Program-made: the position numbers and the translations under genes
NCBI RefSeq assembly: GCF_900496995.4
Contig: NC_044006.1
Coordinates: 21,660,214-21,724,213 of the forward strand
Length of the DNA stretch: 64,000 nucleotides
Direction of reading: 5' to 3'
DNA from: Aquila chrysaetos chrysaetos
Taxonomy: Eukaryota; Chordata; Aves; Accipitriformes; Accipitridae
The notes under the pieces: model-generated
The model's database searches: none
What the model was told of the DNA's origin: nothing
Seen by the model: the letters and a program-made list of their open reading frames with translations, nothing else
In this document: in pieces, positions 11,089 to 21,400 of the stretch
Layout of the letters: each line of letters starts with the position of its first letter
Numbering within the stretch: the stretch's first letter is position 1

Positions 11089-11256
11089 ACGTAATGCTTA
11101 CTCAATTAATTCCTGTTTGTAATTATAACATTCGTGGCAAATGTCACTAGGGGGATACCCATAGGAGCAATGTGTCCACCACTTTTCTCTACAAAGTTTA
11201 CACCTGCAACATACAAAGATAACATATACAGTGAGGATTTTTTACAAAAGACAGTC

Positions 11257-12384
11257 TCACTCCTCCACTTTTCTTCGGAACTTGATTTTCAAGCTGTCAG
11301 GGTCTCTGGTCGCCTCCCAAAGAGAACTCTGAATTGGTCCTTTGATCCTGCTTGCATGAGTCCATCCTCGTTCTGCAGTTCGGACAGCAGTTTCTGTGGT
11401 AAGTAAAACAAGAAAGGGCCCCTCCCACCTAGGAGTGAGAGAGGATTCTTTCCAGGCTCTGATTAATACCATATCACCTGGCTTCACTGAATGTATGGAT
11501 ATATCTAAGGGTGGCCTCTGTACCACCATTCCCTTCTTTCGCAATCGCTCCCTCCTTTTCATTATCTGAACAATATAAGGGTTAATACTATCTTCATCTA
11601 AAGTAGGATAATCGGCTGGGCATTCCATATCATAGGGCATGCCATATAACATTTCAAATGGAGAAATTCCAGTATCTGCTCGGGGCTGAGTCCGAATATT
11701 TAATAAAGCAATTGGCAAACATTTTACCCAGGACATTTTGGTTTCTATCATTAACTTAGTTAGTTGCTTCTTTATTTCTCCATTCATTCGTTCTACTTTC
11801 CCGGAGCTTTGGGGATGCCACGGGGTATGGAACTCCCACTTAGTTCCAAAGGGGGCTAGAGCTTCTTTTACTACTTTGGAAACGAAATGTGGGCCTCTAT
11901 CTGAATCAATAGTTTCAATATTTCCATATCGCGGTATGATATGCTCTAAAAGTATTTTTACCACTGTATTGGCAGTTGCCCTAGCAGTAGGGAACGCCTC
12001 GACATAATGAGTGAGGTGGTCTACCAATACAAGTAAGTGTTTATATCGCCCTACTTTAGGGAGATCAGTAAAATCAATCTGTATTTTGGCGACTGGTCGG
12101 TGTGCCAATTCCCGTCCCCCTTGTACTTTTTCTCTAAGATGCTGCTTATTGATCCTCTGGTACGTTAGGCACCCTTGTACGATTCCCTTGGCTACATTAT
12201 AAACCCCAATACACATGTACTTTATTGCGAAATGATCAACCAGTGCTTGGACACCCCAATGAGTCTTTGAGTGCATACCTCTCATTATTTTCCATGTTAG
12301 TGCTTTTGGTAACACCTGTCTCCCATCGGGTAGTTCCCAATTACCCTCCTTTTCCACTACTCCCATTTCCTTCAATTTATCCAT
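11257..12384 (-). pseudogene. Integrase region of pol
   Basis: A 375-codon frame covering nearly the whole integrase. The N-terminal zinc-binding domain shows H38 and H42, and C72, but the fourth ligand is Tyr75 where Cys is expected. The catalytic core has the D104, D162, E198 triad with exactly 35 residues between the last two, and the C-terminal domain follows. In the family, integrase joins viral DNA ends to host DNA. The frame is open but detached from reverse transcriptase by upstream frameshifts, so it would not be made from a normal Gag-Pol precursor. The missing zinc ligand should damage the N-terminal domain. Confidence 0.9.
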
Positions 12385-12407
12385 TTCTGGTTTACTAAAC
12401 TGTGGGC

Positions 12408-13039
12408 TTAGGATTCTTGCCGGCGTTTCACCTGCCAGGGGGCGGTGGTCACAGTAAGTAGTGCTGCCGCCTCGGCCTCTTGATCAGCAAGATTATTCCC
12501 TCGAATTTCAGGGGTTGTTCCTCTTTGGTGTCCCTTAACATGTACCACAGCTATTCGCTTGGGCCCTCTTATTGCTTGTAGAATTTTTACAATCAGTTCC
12601 TCATGAATCAAACCCTTTCCTTGAGAATTAATAAGTCCTCGTTCCTCCCAAATTTTCCCAAAGTATGTACCACTCCATACGCGTATTTTGAATCCGTGTA
12701 CACGGTTCCTTCTTTATCCTTTAAAAGTTCCAGTGCCCTAAGTACTGCGTATAACTCACATGCCTGCGCCGACCAACTAGGACTGAGGGGTCCGGATTCC
12801 TTTACTTCTAGGCTCCCCCCGTCCACAATTGCATATCCTGACTTCCTTTTCCCTGCTATTACTCGAGATGACCCATCAGCGAATAACTTTTCTCCCTCTC
12901 CCAATTCTACTTCTTCCAGATCTAGCCTAATTTTTGTTTGTTCTTCAATGGTCTGAAGGCAATTATGTGTTAAGTCTTCTTCAGGACCCCCATACAAAAA
13001 TTGCGCCGGATTTTGCAAGTTCGTTGTTCCGATCTCCAA
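12408..13039 (-). pseudogene. RNase H region of pol
   Basis: Two adjoining frames (12,608-13,039 and 12,408-12,611) hold an RNase H domain: FADGSSR with the first Asp, a Glu in the ELYAVLRALE helix, TDSKYA with the second Asp, then in the other frame HVKGHQ and NNLADQEAE with the His and last Asp. The four acidic residues typical of the active site are thus all present, but a frameshift near 12,610 splits them. The stretch 13,040-13,266, between connection domain and RNase H, also contains breaks. Confidence 0.88.
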
Positions 13040-13266
13040 TTTAGGGGAATGGATTAGGATCCCCTCATATTTTAAAAGCCTAGCATCGGTGATCCGTTTT
13101 TCAGCTTTTGTTGGAGAACCCCTCGAATATTATGAGGGGAGAACCCTTAATTCACTTCCAAACGTTACCTTATTCGCTTCTTCCACTATCAGAGCTACAG
13201 CAACAACTGCCTGTAAACAGGTGGGCCACCCTCTACTGACGGGGTCTAATAATTTGGAAATGTACC

Positions 13267-14366
13267 CTACAGGTTTCTTTTTCCTGCCCACTCCTGGGTC
13301 AAAACCCCGTATGCTGTCCCCTCCTCAGTGGCCACAAATAAATAAAAGGGTCTCTTCATATCAGGCAGACTCAAGACAGGGGCGTTAACTAGATCGGCCT
13401 TTAGACCCTCTAATCTTTCTTCATCCTCTTGAGTCCACTTAAGCAATCTATCCATAGTTAACTTTTGATACAAAAATCGCACTTTCGCACTAAAGTTCTC
13501 AATCCACTGCCTGCAATACCCAAATAGCCCCAACAATTGTCTAATCTGTCGTTTACTTTCGGGGCTTTCAGTGATAAAATCCCATTTCCTCGTTCAGGGT
13601 CTAACCTCTTAGTCCCCTTGCTTATCCAGTGTCCTAAATATTTTACCTCCTCTTCCACAAACTGTAGTTTTGACCGTGATATCTTGAGGCCTTGAAGGCT
13701 CAAAAAATTTAACAACCCTATGCTTTCTTTTCTGACTGTCTCTTGATCCTCTCCTGCCAACAATAAGTCATCCACATACTGTATTAGCACGACCCCATCT
13801 TGCAACCGGTATTCCCGTAGAATCCGTTCTAGGGCTTGTCCAAATAAGTTTGGGGATTCCGTGAACCCTTGGGGAAGTACAGTCCACCTTAACTGCTGTT
13901 TTCTATGAGTGTCTGGGTCTTCCCACTCAAAGGCAAAATAATCTCTACATTCCTCCTTAAGAGGGCATGACCAGAATGCATCCTTAAGATCTATTACACT
14001 ATACCATTGGTTTTCAGGCCCCAGTTGACTCAACAGGGTGTGTGGGTTTGCCACTACCGGGAACCGGCTGACAGTCCGTTTATTGATTTCTCTTAGGTCA
14101 TGCACCAGCCGATAGCTACCATCAGATTTTTTTACTGGTAAAATCGGGGTATTAAAAGGGGACATGCAGGGTTCGAGTACCCCCTTTCCCAATAGTCTTT
14201 CAATCTCAGGTTTTAGTCCCCTTCTCCCTTCATTAGATAAGGGATATTGTTTAACTCTCACTGGAATCTCTGGGTTCTTAATAACCACTTCAAACGGTTC
14301 AATATCCAGTTTTCCAACTGTTTCGGGAGTATACCACACTTCGGGGTTAATTTGCTTCTCGTCCAC
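13267..14366 (-). pseudogene. Reverse transcriptase region of pol
   Basis: A 302-codon frame (13,458-14,366) encodes fingers and palm: motif A VIDLKDAF (residues 124-131), motif B LPQGF (164-168) and the catalytic YVDD (197-200). The connection domain continues in another frame (13,267-13,536), so a frameshift lies between about 13,540 and 13,600. The motif spellings are those of gammaretroviral and related polymerases. In the family the enzyme copies viral RNA to DNA. The catalytic motifs of this copy look intact while the reading frame as a whole is broken. Confidence 0.93.
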
Positions 14367-14583
14367 CTCTGTAAGGGGACAAAGCTTGATTTTTCAACTC
14401 TTCCTTTTCCACATCCACCAGAATCCCCCATTTCTACAAATTAAATCCCTAACCTAATAAGTTATATTCCGCTCAGGTACCAACAGCAGCGTTCCAATTC
14501 CATATCTGCAACTTGAATTCCATTCCACCGCCACATCTTTTATAACGGGGACACTAAAAGGTTCCCCTTTTGCTCCAATTACA

Positions 14584-14778
14584 TTACTTTATCCTCAATA
14601 TTTTACATCCCGGAGGTAATGATCGTACCGTAGACCTTTCGGCCCCGTTATCTACAAGAAAGATCACCTCCTGACGCTGAGGACCCACTTTTAAAGTTAT
14701 CAAGGGCTCCTTCTTACCGGGGGTCCTCAGCACATAGAGCCCCCTGACCCCGCTAATCCTCCCGGAACGCTTTTTCAT
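14584..14778 (-). pseudogene. Retroviral aspartic protease, active-site variant
   Basis: A 64-codon frame with a protease core: a beta strand leading into LVDNGAERS, where the family has D-T/S-G. Thr to Asn in the catalytic triplet would be expected to harm activity, although the Asp and Gly remain. The frame stops soon after at residue 64, and protease sequence appears to continue in another frame towards 14,400. The protease normally cuts Gag and Gag-Pol. Confidence 0.8.
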
Positions 14779-14784
14779 CCTGAA

Positions 14785-15583
14785 TTCTTTTTCTACATTC
14801 TCTCTTCATGTGTCCTTTTTCCCCGAATAAAACATTCCACGGCTTTATCTCCTCTACCCCCCGATTCTTTCTTTATCCCCCCCACCAGGCCGACCGGGTC
14901 TCCTTATCACACCTTTCTGTCCCTCTCTTACCCGCTGCAACCAGCAGCCTAGTCTGTCGCTTTTCCGTTTCCTTTCCTCTTCTCGCCTCACATACACCTT
15001 CTGAGCGTTCTCTAAGTAATTCATCCAACCCCCGCTCCTGCCAGTCCTCATTTTCTCCAACTTCTTCCTAATATCTCCCCACAACTTGGCCACGAACTGG
15101 GTTTTCAGCAACGCTTGGTCCTACAGGAGTGGGCAGGGTTCACTCCAGAATATAGCTGGAAACTTTTCCTTAACCTTTCAAGCCATTCCGTTGGGGTCTC
15201 ATCTTTCTTTTGCTGTTCACGAAGGCTTTATTAATATTCTGTCCTCGGGGAACAGATTCCCGTATCCCCTGAATTATAATTGTGCTCAAGTCTGACATAT
15301 TATTCCTATGAGCCGGATCCTGATTATTCCAGTTTGGCCGATTTAAGGGCCATTTTTGATCCGCCGCCGGACACAGCCTGATGTTGCTGGTCCCACACTC
15401 TCATCCCAGCCCCTCTAATCATGTCTCTTCCTCTACGGGTAAATAATATGCCCAGGATAGACTTGTAATTCATCCCACGTGTACAAATTCGGTCCCAAGA
15501 ATTGATCCAACCTTTCGGCTACCCCCAGGGGGATCATCTAACAGATTCCCCATTTCCTTCTTAAATCCCTTACATCCCCTGTA
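14785..15583 (-). pseudogene. gag capsid and nucleocapsid, decayed
   Basis: The - strand reads as gammaretroviral capsid in several frames separated by stops: a conserved stretch near 15,470-15,540 and a charged C-terminal helix (frame 14,854-15,111 with KLWGDIRKKLEKM). It ends in a zinc-knuckle remnant (GEKGHMKREC, about 14,790-14,830) in which the first two Cys of the CCHC motif are no longer in frame or are replaced. No continuous gag product is possible. Confidence 0.75.
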
Positions 15584-16225
15584 TTAAGGAGGACTGCACA
15601 TACCCCGGTTCCCGGTCCCCCTGTCCATCCCCCACAGCACCAACATTTCCCGAAGAGAAACAATCTTTTCCTTTCCTCGCATTATTCTATTACGTGCAGA
15701 CCTTCTGGGAGGGGGTGCCGGGGTCGGGGAATCAGGTTCCGAATCTGACCCCCCCTGGGCCTGGGCTATTTCCTGGCCTTGGGGTGGGTCCTGAGGTGGA
15801 GGGGCTTGAGGGGCATAGGGAGGGGGCCAAAGGGGGTCCTCATCATTTTTTCGAGGTTTATCTGATCTGTTTTCCCTTAAGGTAAAGAGGAATGACGGCT
15901 CCCAAGATTGGGGAATCCATAAGGCAGCATATTCACTCTCCTCTTGGCTGGCTGGTGGTCTTTTATTGTTTACCCATATATTTAATTGCTGACACACCCA
16001 ATCCTCAGAGGACCCGAACACAACATGAGGATTGTTGAGAGGTTTCCCACCCCAAATCTCAATACAATAAGTGATCATTTTTTCCTTAGACTTATCCTTT
16101 CTCTTTGGTGAACTGTCCCAAGATCTTATCATCAGGCCTAAGGGACTATCAGGGGGTATGTCTGGTAACTTATTTCCTTTCCCCATCCCCATGGGTCCAG
16201 AGGACTTGCTTTTCCTCTGTCCCAT
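15584..16225 (-). pseudogene. gag matrix and p12-like region
   Basis: The frame from the MGQ start at 16,225 gives about 213 residues; the open frame extends 12 codons further upstream, but MGQ fits the N-myristoylation signal of gammaretroviral Gag. Matrix occupies the first ~110 residues, followed by a Pro-rich, p12-like segment with a PPPY late-budding motif at about 15,815-15,826. An Arg-rich stretch and a stop follow near where capsid should begin. Gag normally assembles the particle at the membrane; this copy is cut off before capsid. Confidence 0.85.
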
Positions 16226-16596
16226 CTTCCGAGGTGCCTTTATCCACACACACACACTCACTGCCCCTCGGTCGTGACTCGCTCGCTCGCGGGCTACGAG
16301 AACTGCACTACTGGAGGGTCCGCACTCGCGTGATCTCAGAGAGACCTCTCACACACTCGCACCTCGGGATAACCACCCCAACCAAACGGCTCACGCTTTA
16401 TATACTCACCCGCTCCTGGGTCTTTGCTTGGTCTTCGTGCACAAAATTTAAGGGGTCCTGCAGGTTCTTTTGCTCAGTTATCGTAATTTAAAGGGGTTCG
16501 CGGGTCCAGGGGTGTGGTGACGACACCTCCTCAAGACGGGGCTATCCAAGGATAGGGCGCCTCCCCGCTTGCGAGGGTCCGCACCAAAGAACCTGG
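16226..16596 (-). other. Provirus 5' leader
   Basis: About 370 bp between the primer-binding site and the gag start, the region that in gammaretroviruses holds the splice donor and packaging signal. It includes a CA-rich run (about 16,244-16,258). No specific packaging structure was assigned. Confidence 0.6.
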
Positions 16597-16614
16597 ATCC
16601 GAGTCACGGCACCA
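16597..16614 (-). other. Primer-binding site for tRNA-His
   Basis: The + strand reads as the last 18 nt of vertebrate tRNA-His (ATCCGAGTCACGGCACCA), so the - strand viral genome carries its complement starting TGGTGCC. It lies four bases inside the 5' LTR. This identifies the element as tRNA-His primed, as in the HERV-H group, rather than the Pro-primed type common in gammaretroviruses. Confidence 0.93.
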
Positions 16615-16618
16615 AATT

Positions 16619-17228
16619 TGTTATAAACGCTCGTGACAAATTTGAGGAGCCAATTTGTATTGAATAAAAAAATCGAATTTATTAGCAAGTGATAAGAGAG
16701 CAAAACAGCGCTGGGCAGCCGGGGAGGCAACGCTCCGCCATAGGCCCGCAACTTTATGTTACCGTTACATTCCTTATACACATTTCTTGTACCCCTTTCT
16801 TGTAAGTCTCCGCCTTGTCCTGCTTCTTCTTTCTTCACTCGTGCAGGTCTGTTGCTATGCAGATTCGGTAATTTTCTCAAGGATGAGTATCCTTTGATGT
16901 AGAATGTCTTTTGACGTGGAGAAATATAGTCTTGGTAAATTGCAGCTCTTGTCCTTCCTCTCCTTATCTAGTAAGTTATAGCTGTTGTTCTTTTCTCTCC
17001 TTATCTAGTAAGTTATAGCTGTTGTTCTTTTCTCTCCTTATCTAGTAAGTTATAGCTGTTGTTCTTTCCCCCCCCTCCTCATCTAGTAAGTTATAGCCAT
17101 TGCCCTCTTCCCGAGACCTTTACGCATCACTTAAGCAAGCTTTGTTATTTACACCAGGCATATGTTAACTCTCAATGTGTCTCTTCCCCCTCCTTGATTT
17201 CATGAACAAAGTTAACCCGTTCATTACA
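16619..17228 (-). mobile_element. 5' LTR of the provirus
   Basis: 610 bp, TG to CA, nearly identical to 8,085-8,690. On the - strand: U3 with the ~37-bp repeats, TATAAGG (complement of 16,772-16,778), AATAAA (complement of 16,678-16,683), then a short U5 and the tRNA-His site. Transcription from it would run away from CRTAP. Its U3 end abuts the CRTAP CpG island, so its enhancer repeats are less than 1.1 kb from the CRTAP start codon. Confidence 0.93.
16964..17112 (-). repeat. U3 tandem repeat, 4 x ~37 bp (5' LTR)
   Basis: Copies begin at 16,964, 17,001, 17,038 and about 17,079. They match the array in the other LTR copy for copy, with a 3-bp difference in the C-rich spacer before the last unit. 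Confidence 0.85.
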
Positions 17229-17232
17229 CCGG
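17229..17232. repeat. Right target-site duplication CCGG
   Basis: Matches the CCGG at 8,081-8,084. Homology of the interrupted B sequence to CRTAP intron 6 resumes here, which independently confirms the provirus boundary. Confidence 0.85.
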
Positions 17233-17780
17233 GAGGCAGAGCAGCGGTGCCTCTCTCTGCCTATCTTCCCACCCAAGGTTTACACCGCACGCTCCAGCCG
17301 GCCCCGGCCCGGCGACTCGCCCCAGCTCCTCCGAGGGGACGAAGGGAGCCCCCCCAGCCCCTGCCCCCCGCCACCGTGGCTGGGCACAAAGGCCTCGCAC
17401 ACCTCCACCCGCCCCAAGCAGGTGCAAGACCCATCTCCCAGGCTGCAGGCCGGGACAGGACCCAAAGGCGGGGGCAGAGGAGGTGGCCCTCCGCCCATTT
17501 CCAGCCCCGCGGCCCATTTCCCCATTTCCCCGTTTCCCCGTCGTGCGCCAGGAGGCTGGCGAAGGAGGACGAGGAAATCCCGGGCAAGAGAGGAGGGGGG
17601 AAGCCGCCCCCACCCCTCCCCGGGGAGGGGCAGAGGGAAAAGAAAAAGGGGTGTCCGAGGCCGTCTCCCTTCCCAGCGCTAACCGGGGCCGCCCCTGCTT
17701 AGCTCTGACGGTGGACCCCCCAGGGGTAGTGTGGCGCCACACCGGCCCCCGCCAGCACCGGCCTCGGCGCCGCTCTTGGT

Positions 17781-17819
17781 CCCCCCGCCCCGCCCCGCCC
17801 CGCCCCGCCCCCGCCCCGC
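17781..17819 (+). promoter_or_regulatory. GC-box array (Sp/KLF sites)
   Basis: Five closely spaced CCCCGCC units. Sp1-family factors bind such sites; their position just upstream of the CRTAP start fits a core-promoter role. Confidence 0.7.
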
Positions 17820-17999
17820 TTTCCCCACCACCCGCTTTCCTTCACGCCGCCGCACACCCTCCCCGGCCCGGGGACGGACCGCCTTCCCCCGCCCACCCAC
17901 CCACCCGCCCCCGAGACTGCTCCTGCTCCCGCTCCCGCCGCTCCCCTCGCCCCGCGCCGGCGCGGACCTGGTGGCCGGACGGCGGCCGGAGGCGGAGGG

Positions 18000-18449
18000 A
18001 TGTGGCTGGCGCTGGCGGCGCTGCTGGCGGCGGCGGGAGCGCAGTACGAGCGCTACAGCTTCCGCAGCTTCCCGCGGGACGAGCTCATGCCGCTCGAGTC
18101 CGCCTACCGCTACGGCCTGGACCAGTACAGCACCGAAAACTGGCCCGAGAGTGTCAACTACCTGGAGGTCAGCATGCGGCTCTACCGCCTGCTGCGCGAC
18201 AGCGAGGCCTTCTGCCACCGCAACTGCAGCTCCGCCGGCCACCCCCCCGCAGCCGCCGCCGCCGTCCCCGCCGCCGGGGGAGCGCTGGCCGAGCTGCGCC
18301 TCCTGGCCGGGGTGCTGCGGCGGGCCCAGTGCCTGCGGCGCTGCAAGCAGGGACTGCCCGCCTTCCGCCAGGCCCAGCCCGGCCGCGACCTGCTCGAGGA
18401 TTTCCAGCGCCGCGAGCCCTACAAGTACCTGCAGTTCGCCTACTTCAAG
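18000..18449 (+). CDS. CRTAP coding exon 1
   Basis: 150 codons, ending in phase 0 at AAG|GTGAGG. The ATG is the first in this frame followed by a hydrophobic Leu/Ala leader, with predicted cleavage before QYERYSF, a stretch that starts the mature protein in other vertebrates. Contains CxxxC motifs 72-76 and 111-115 and an Ala/Pro-rich insert (about residues 80-96) that looks like low-complexity expansion within the CpG island. Confidence 0.96.
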
Positions 18450-21400
18450 GTGAGGCCCAGCCCTTTGTCCCTCTTCCTTTCCATCCTGTCCCATCTCTCG
18501 GCCCTGCCTCTGCTCCCCCCCGGCCTCGCCAGGCCTCCTCGGGCTGCGCCGAGCCAAGCCATGCCAAGCCACGCTAAGCTGAGCGTGCCTGTCGGGTATC
18601 ACGGTGGAGGGGGACAGCGTGGCGTGTCCCTGCGCAGCCTCGATGGAGGCGGGTACCTCGTGCGCCCGATGCCCCGCGCTGGAAAAGCCTCTCGTCGTGC
18701 CGACCTCTTGCCTGGCCCTCGGAGCAGGTCACTCTGGGCCATAGCCTCATTCCCCATCGCCTCCTCCACACCAGTTGAGCTGCCAATTGTCATCAGCCTC
18801 CCCTCCGTGTCTCGTGGTCGGGCCTCCCAGTCCCTGCCCTCCTGGGCTGCCCTGCCTGCACTTCATCCTCTTCTCCCCTGCAAGTGTTTCCGCCCCTTCC
18901 TTCCACCCACCTCATGTAACCCACAGTGGGACCAGTGTGCCTTGTCTTGCCCCCTGCTTGCCCACCTGGCACCGGCCAGCTCGCTCTTCACCAGTTTTGC
19001 CACAACTCATCCAGCACGTCCTCTATATTGGCCCCTCCAAGTTCTTCCCAGACCCCCAGCCGCTGGACCCTGCCTCCTTGTCCTGTGGTTGCGTCATTCC
19101 TACCCCTGTCCCTCTCATCTTTCCGTCTGCCTTGCTTGCTTCTGACCTTCTCTAAAACCTTTTCCAGACCCTTCATGTCACTGCTCTGCTACTGCAAGCG
19201 CTCTTCGCTGCTTCCCCTCCCTCAGCCTGTCCATCTTCCTCGCTTGCTCTCTCCTGGTGCAGGTCTTTCAAGCACAGCAGCCCCCATGCTGTGACTCGCA
19301 GCTAGCCTGATGCCTGCGAAACTCCAGTTTTGTTAGAGCTAGCGGGAAGGAATAAAGTTAAAATCGGCTGCTGAAGTGTGATGCTGATGCTGGCCCTGGA
19401 ATGGGATTTCCTTTTTGCTCTTGGGTCAGTCAAGGCTGGGGACACGCACCTCTTGTAACAGATTTCATCCTGTTTTTCCAGCTTCTTGTCATCCTTCTGT
19501 CCAGGATCTAATGGACGATTTTCTCTCTCCTTCTCATCTTCATCTTCTGTTCTCTAAATCAAGGCCCGTCCCTCACGCCAGTCCCTCAGACACTGCGATT
19601 ACTTGCATTTCAAATAAATGGGACGTCGGGGGAGAAAACAAGCTGAAGTCTTTAGTTAGGTTGTTTTCTCTTTTTGGGATTCACTCCCAACATACCCCAG
19701 TGTCCATTATGTAGGGTTGTATGCCTGTGCATTGCTTTTGAGATTGCTGCTTGAAAACGCGCATCTTCTTAACTGCTGCTGTGCCTTATTTGCAGGAGTG
19801 CTGTTTTCTCATGAAAATATGCAGTGCTTTTCCCAAATTACACAAACAGAGGCAGGGAAATGTGTTCTCATAAAACAGGAAGGGTATCCACATGCACAGC
19901 ATCACACCGGCATAATTCTGTGCATTTAAAGCCATCCCTAAGACCGTACAGAAGAACTTAACTTTATAGATTAAAGCCTCTGCACGCACAGAACAGAAGG
20001 TTTTCTCCTTGTATTCTCCAAGCCACATAGGGATACCAAAATGACATCACCAGAAATGTTTCCATTCCTTGTCTTTCTTACTTTAACTATTCATTCCCCC
20101 CTTGGGGTACGTACAAAGTTTGCCATGTATGGATCACAGCAAAAATCATTCCTGCTTACTGTTTCTGATACCGTTAAGTAACTGGCAGGGAGGAATGTGA
20201 GAGGGAAATTGGAGGAACTTCTCCCTCTCCCGTTAAACTTTTTCAATCACATCTGCAGGAGGTTTGTGCGGTGCAGTTTTGCGGGTTTGCCTTTAGTGTC
20301 TAGAGCAACAAACGAGTACTACGTACAAAGGACTTTTTCCTGGCTGGGGGTTTTCTGAAGAAAGGAATGTCACTTTGCCCACTGCCCCACCCTGCCAACA
20401 GCATTTATAGCGTAGGACGAAGGCAGAGGGAAAGGCTTTATGTCATTTTTTAGAGTGACCAGGTGTTTATTCAGGTGGGTTCCACAGTGAAATTTTGCCA
20501 CGTGTTAGATCCTGGGAGTAGATGTTTCTGTGCTGCTGCTTACTCCTCTGGAGGGAGCTTTCTCGTAGCCACTGAGTTTGCTCAGAAACACATTTCTACA
20601 AAAACTTTTTTTTTTTTTTCTTTTTAAGTGGTGAAAATTGAAACCCAGCGTGAATTCTGAACTAAGCAAAGATGAGAGACCTGTCAGCCTACTGACAAAC
20701 AGCGTTTAAGCATAAAGCAGAAAAGAAACCAGGCATTTGACGAAAGTGCAGCTGAGATCTCCCTTTGTGTTTAGCACCATCTGGGCTGACTGGAAGCGCA
20801 TAGTTTTGGGACAGCCAGGAAGGGCAGCTGGCGGAGTTCCAGTGCTGGGACACTTAGAGCAGCACTGCAGCAAGAGCTCGTGTTAGGACTGAAGTCCTCC
20901 TTTGGTGTAGTCAACTCTCAGGTTTCTTTCTGAAATGAAAGGGTACATTCTATGGATGCAAACAGAAGAGGGCATGTGCATACGTGCTTGTGATTCTTGC
21001 TGATAGTTTCATATGTACACTTCCATAAGCTATTTCAGATGTGAGGTGGAGCTCTATCGCCTGCACACCGGTATGCTGAATGGGTTGCTGTGGATCTTGG
21101 CTTACAAGGGGAAAGGTTTTATCATTTCAGAAATACTTAAAAGACTTTTACTTTCTCTCTCACTCTTCCTAAATATGTAAATCTATACACTATCGCTTAT
21201 AAAAAAAAATATATATATACATAAAAATTAAAAAGTATAAATGCATGCACCCAGAAGTACGTATGTGTTTGGCACATGCAGTTGTAAATGAGGAATATGT
21301 ACTTCACAGAGTATCTCTAATGGGGTTTGAAGTTAGTTTAAAAAAGGGTACAGAAAATCACATAGTACATTAGGACACAATTATGAAGCAAGTCCCTGCT

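Larger units (their letters stand above)
8085..17228 (-). mobile_element. Full-structure class I endogenous retrovirus (gammaretrovirus-like)
   Basis: A 9.1-kb provirus on the - strand, in order from the right: 5' LTR, tRNA-His primer site, gag, pro, RT, RNase H, integrase, env, polypurine tract, 3' LTR, all within a CCGG target duplication. The two LTRs (606 and 610 bp) differ by four substitutions, one 3-bp and one 1-bp indel, so the insertion is recent. Gamma-type features are the YVDD reverse transcriptase, a PPPY late motif in gag, and an env with CWLC and CX6CC motifs. Gag-pro, pol and env all carry frameshifts or stops, so this copy cannot encode a complete set of proteins. It lies head-to-head with CRTAP, about 770 bp from its start codon. 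Confidence 0.95.
17229..18450 (+). promoter_or_regulatory. CRTAP CpG-island promoter and 5' UTR
   Basis: Very GC- and CpG-rich sequence running from the provirus edge through CRTAP exon 1. It has a tight array of GC boxes (CCCCGCC repeats, 17,781-17,819) about 180-220 bp before the start codon and no convincing TATA box, which is typical of a housekeeping-type promoter with dispersed start sites. The transcription start was not located. Long open frames on both strands here reflect lack of stop codons in GC-rich DNA. Confidence 0.8.

Noticed and set aside
8958-16491. Several + strand open frames inside the provirus
   Set aside because: They are reverse-strand shadows of env, pol and gag, which have all the recognisable motifs on the - strand.
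17224-18602. Long open frames on both strands (up to ~360 codons) overlapping CRTAP exon 1 and its promoter
   Set aside because: The sequence is so GC-rich that stop codons are rare in every frame; composition is low-complexity Pro/Arg/Ala/Gly and only the CRTAP frame has splice sites and family motifs.
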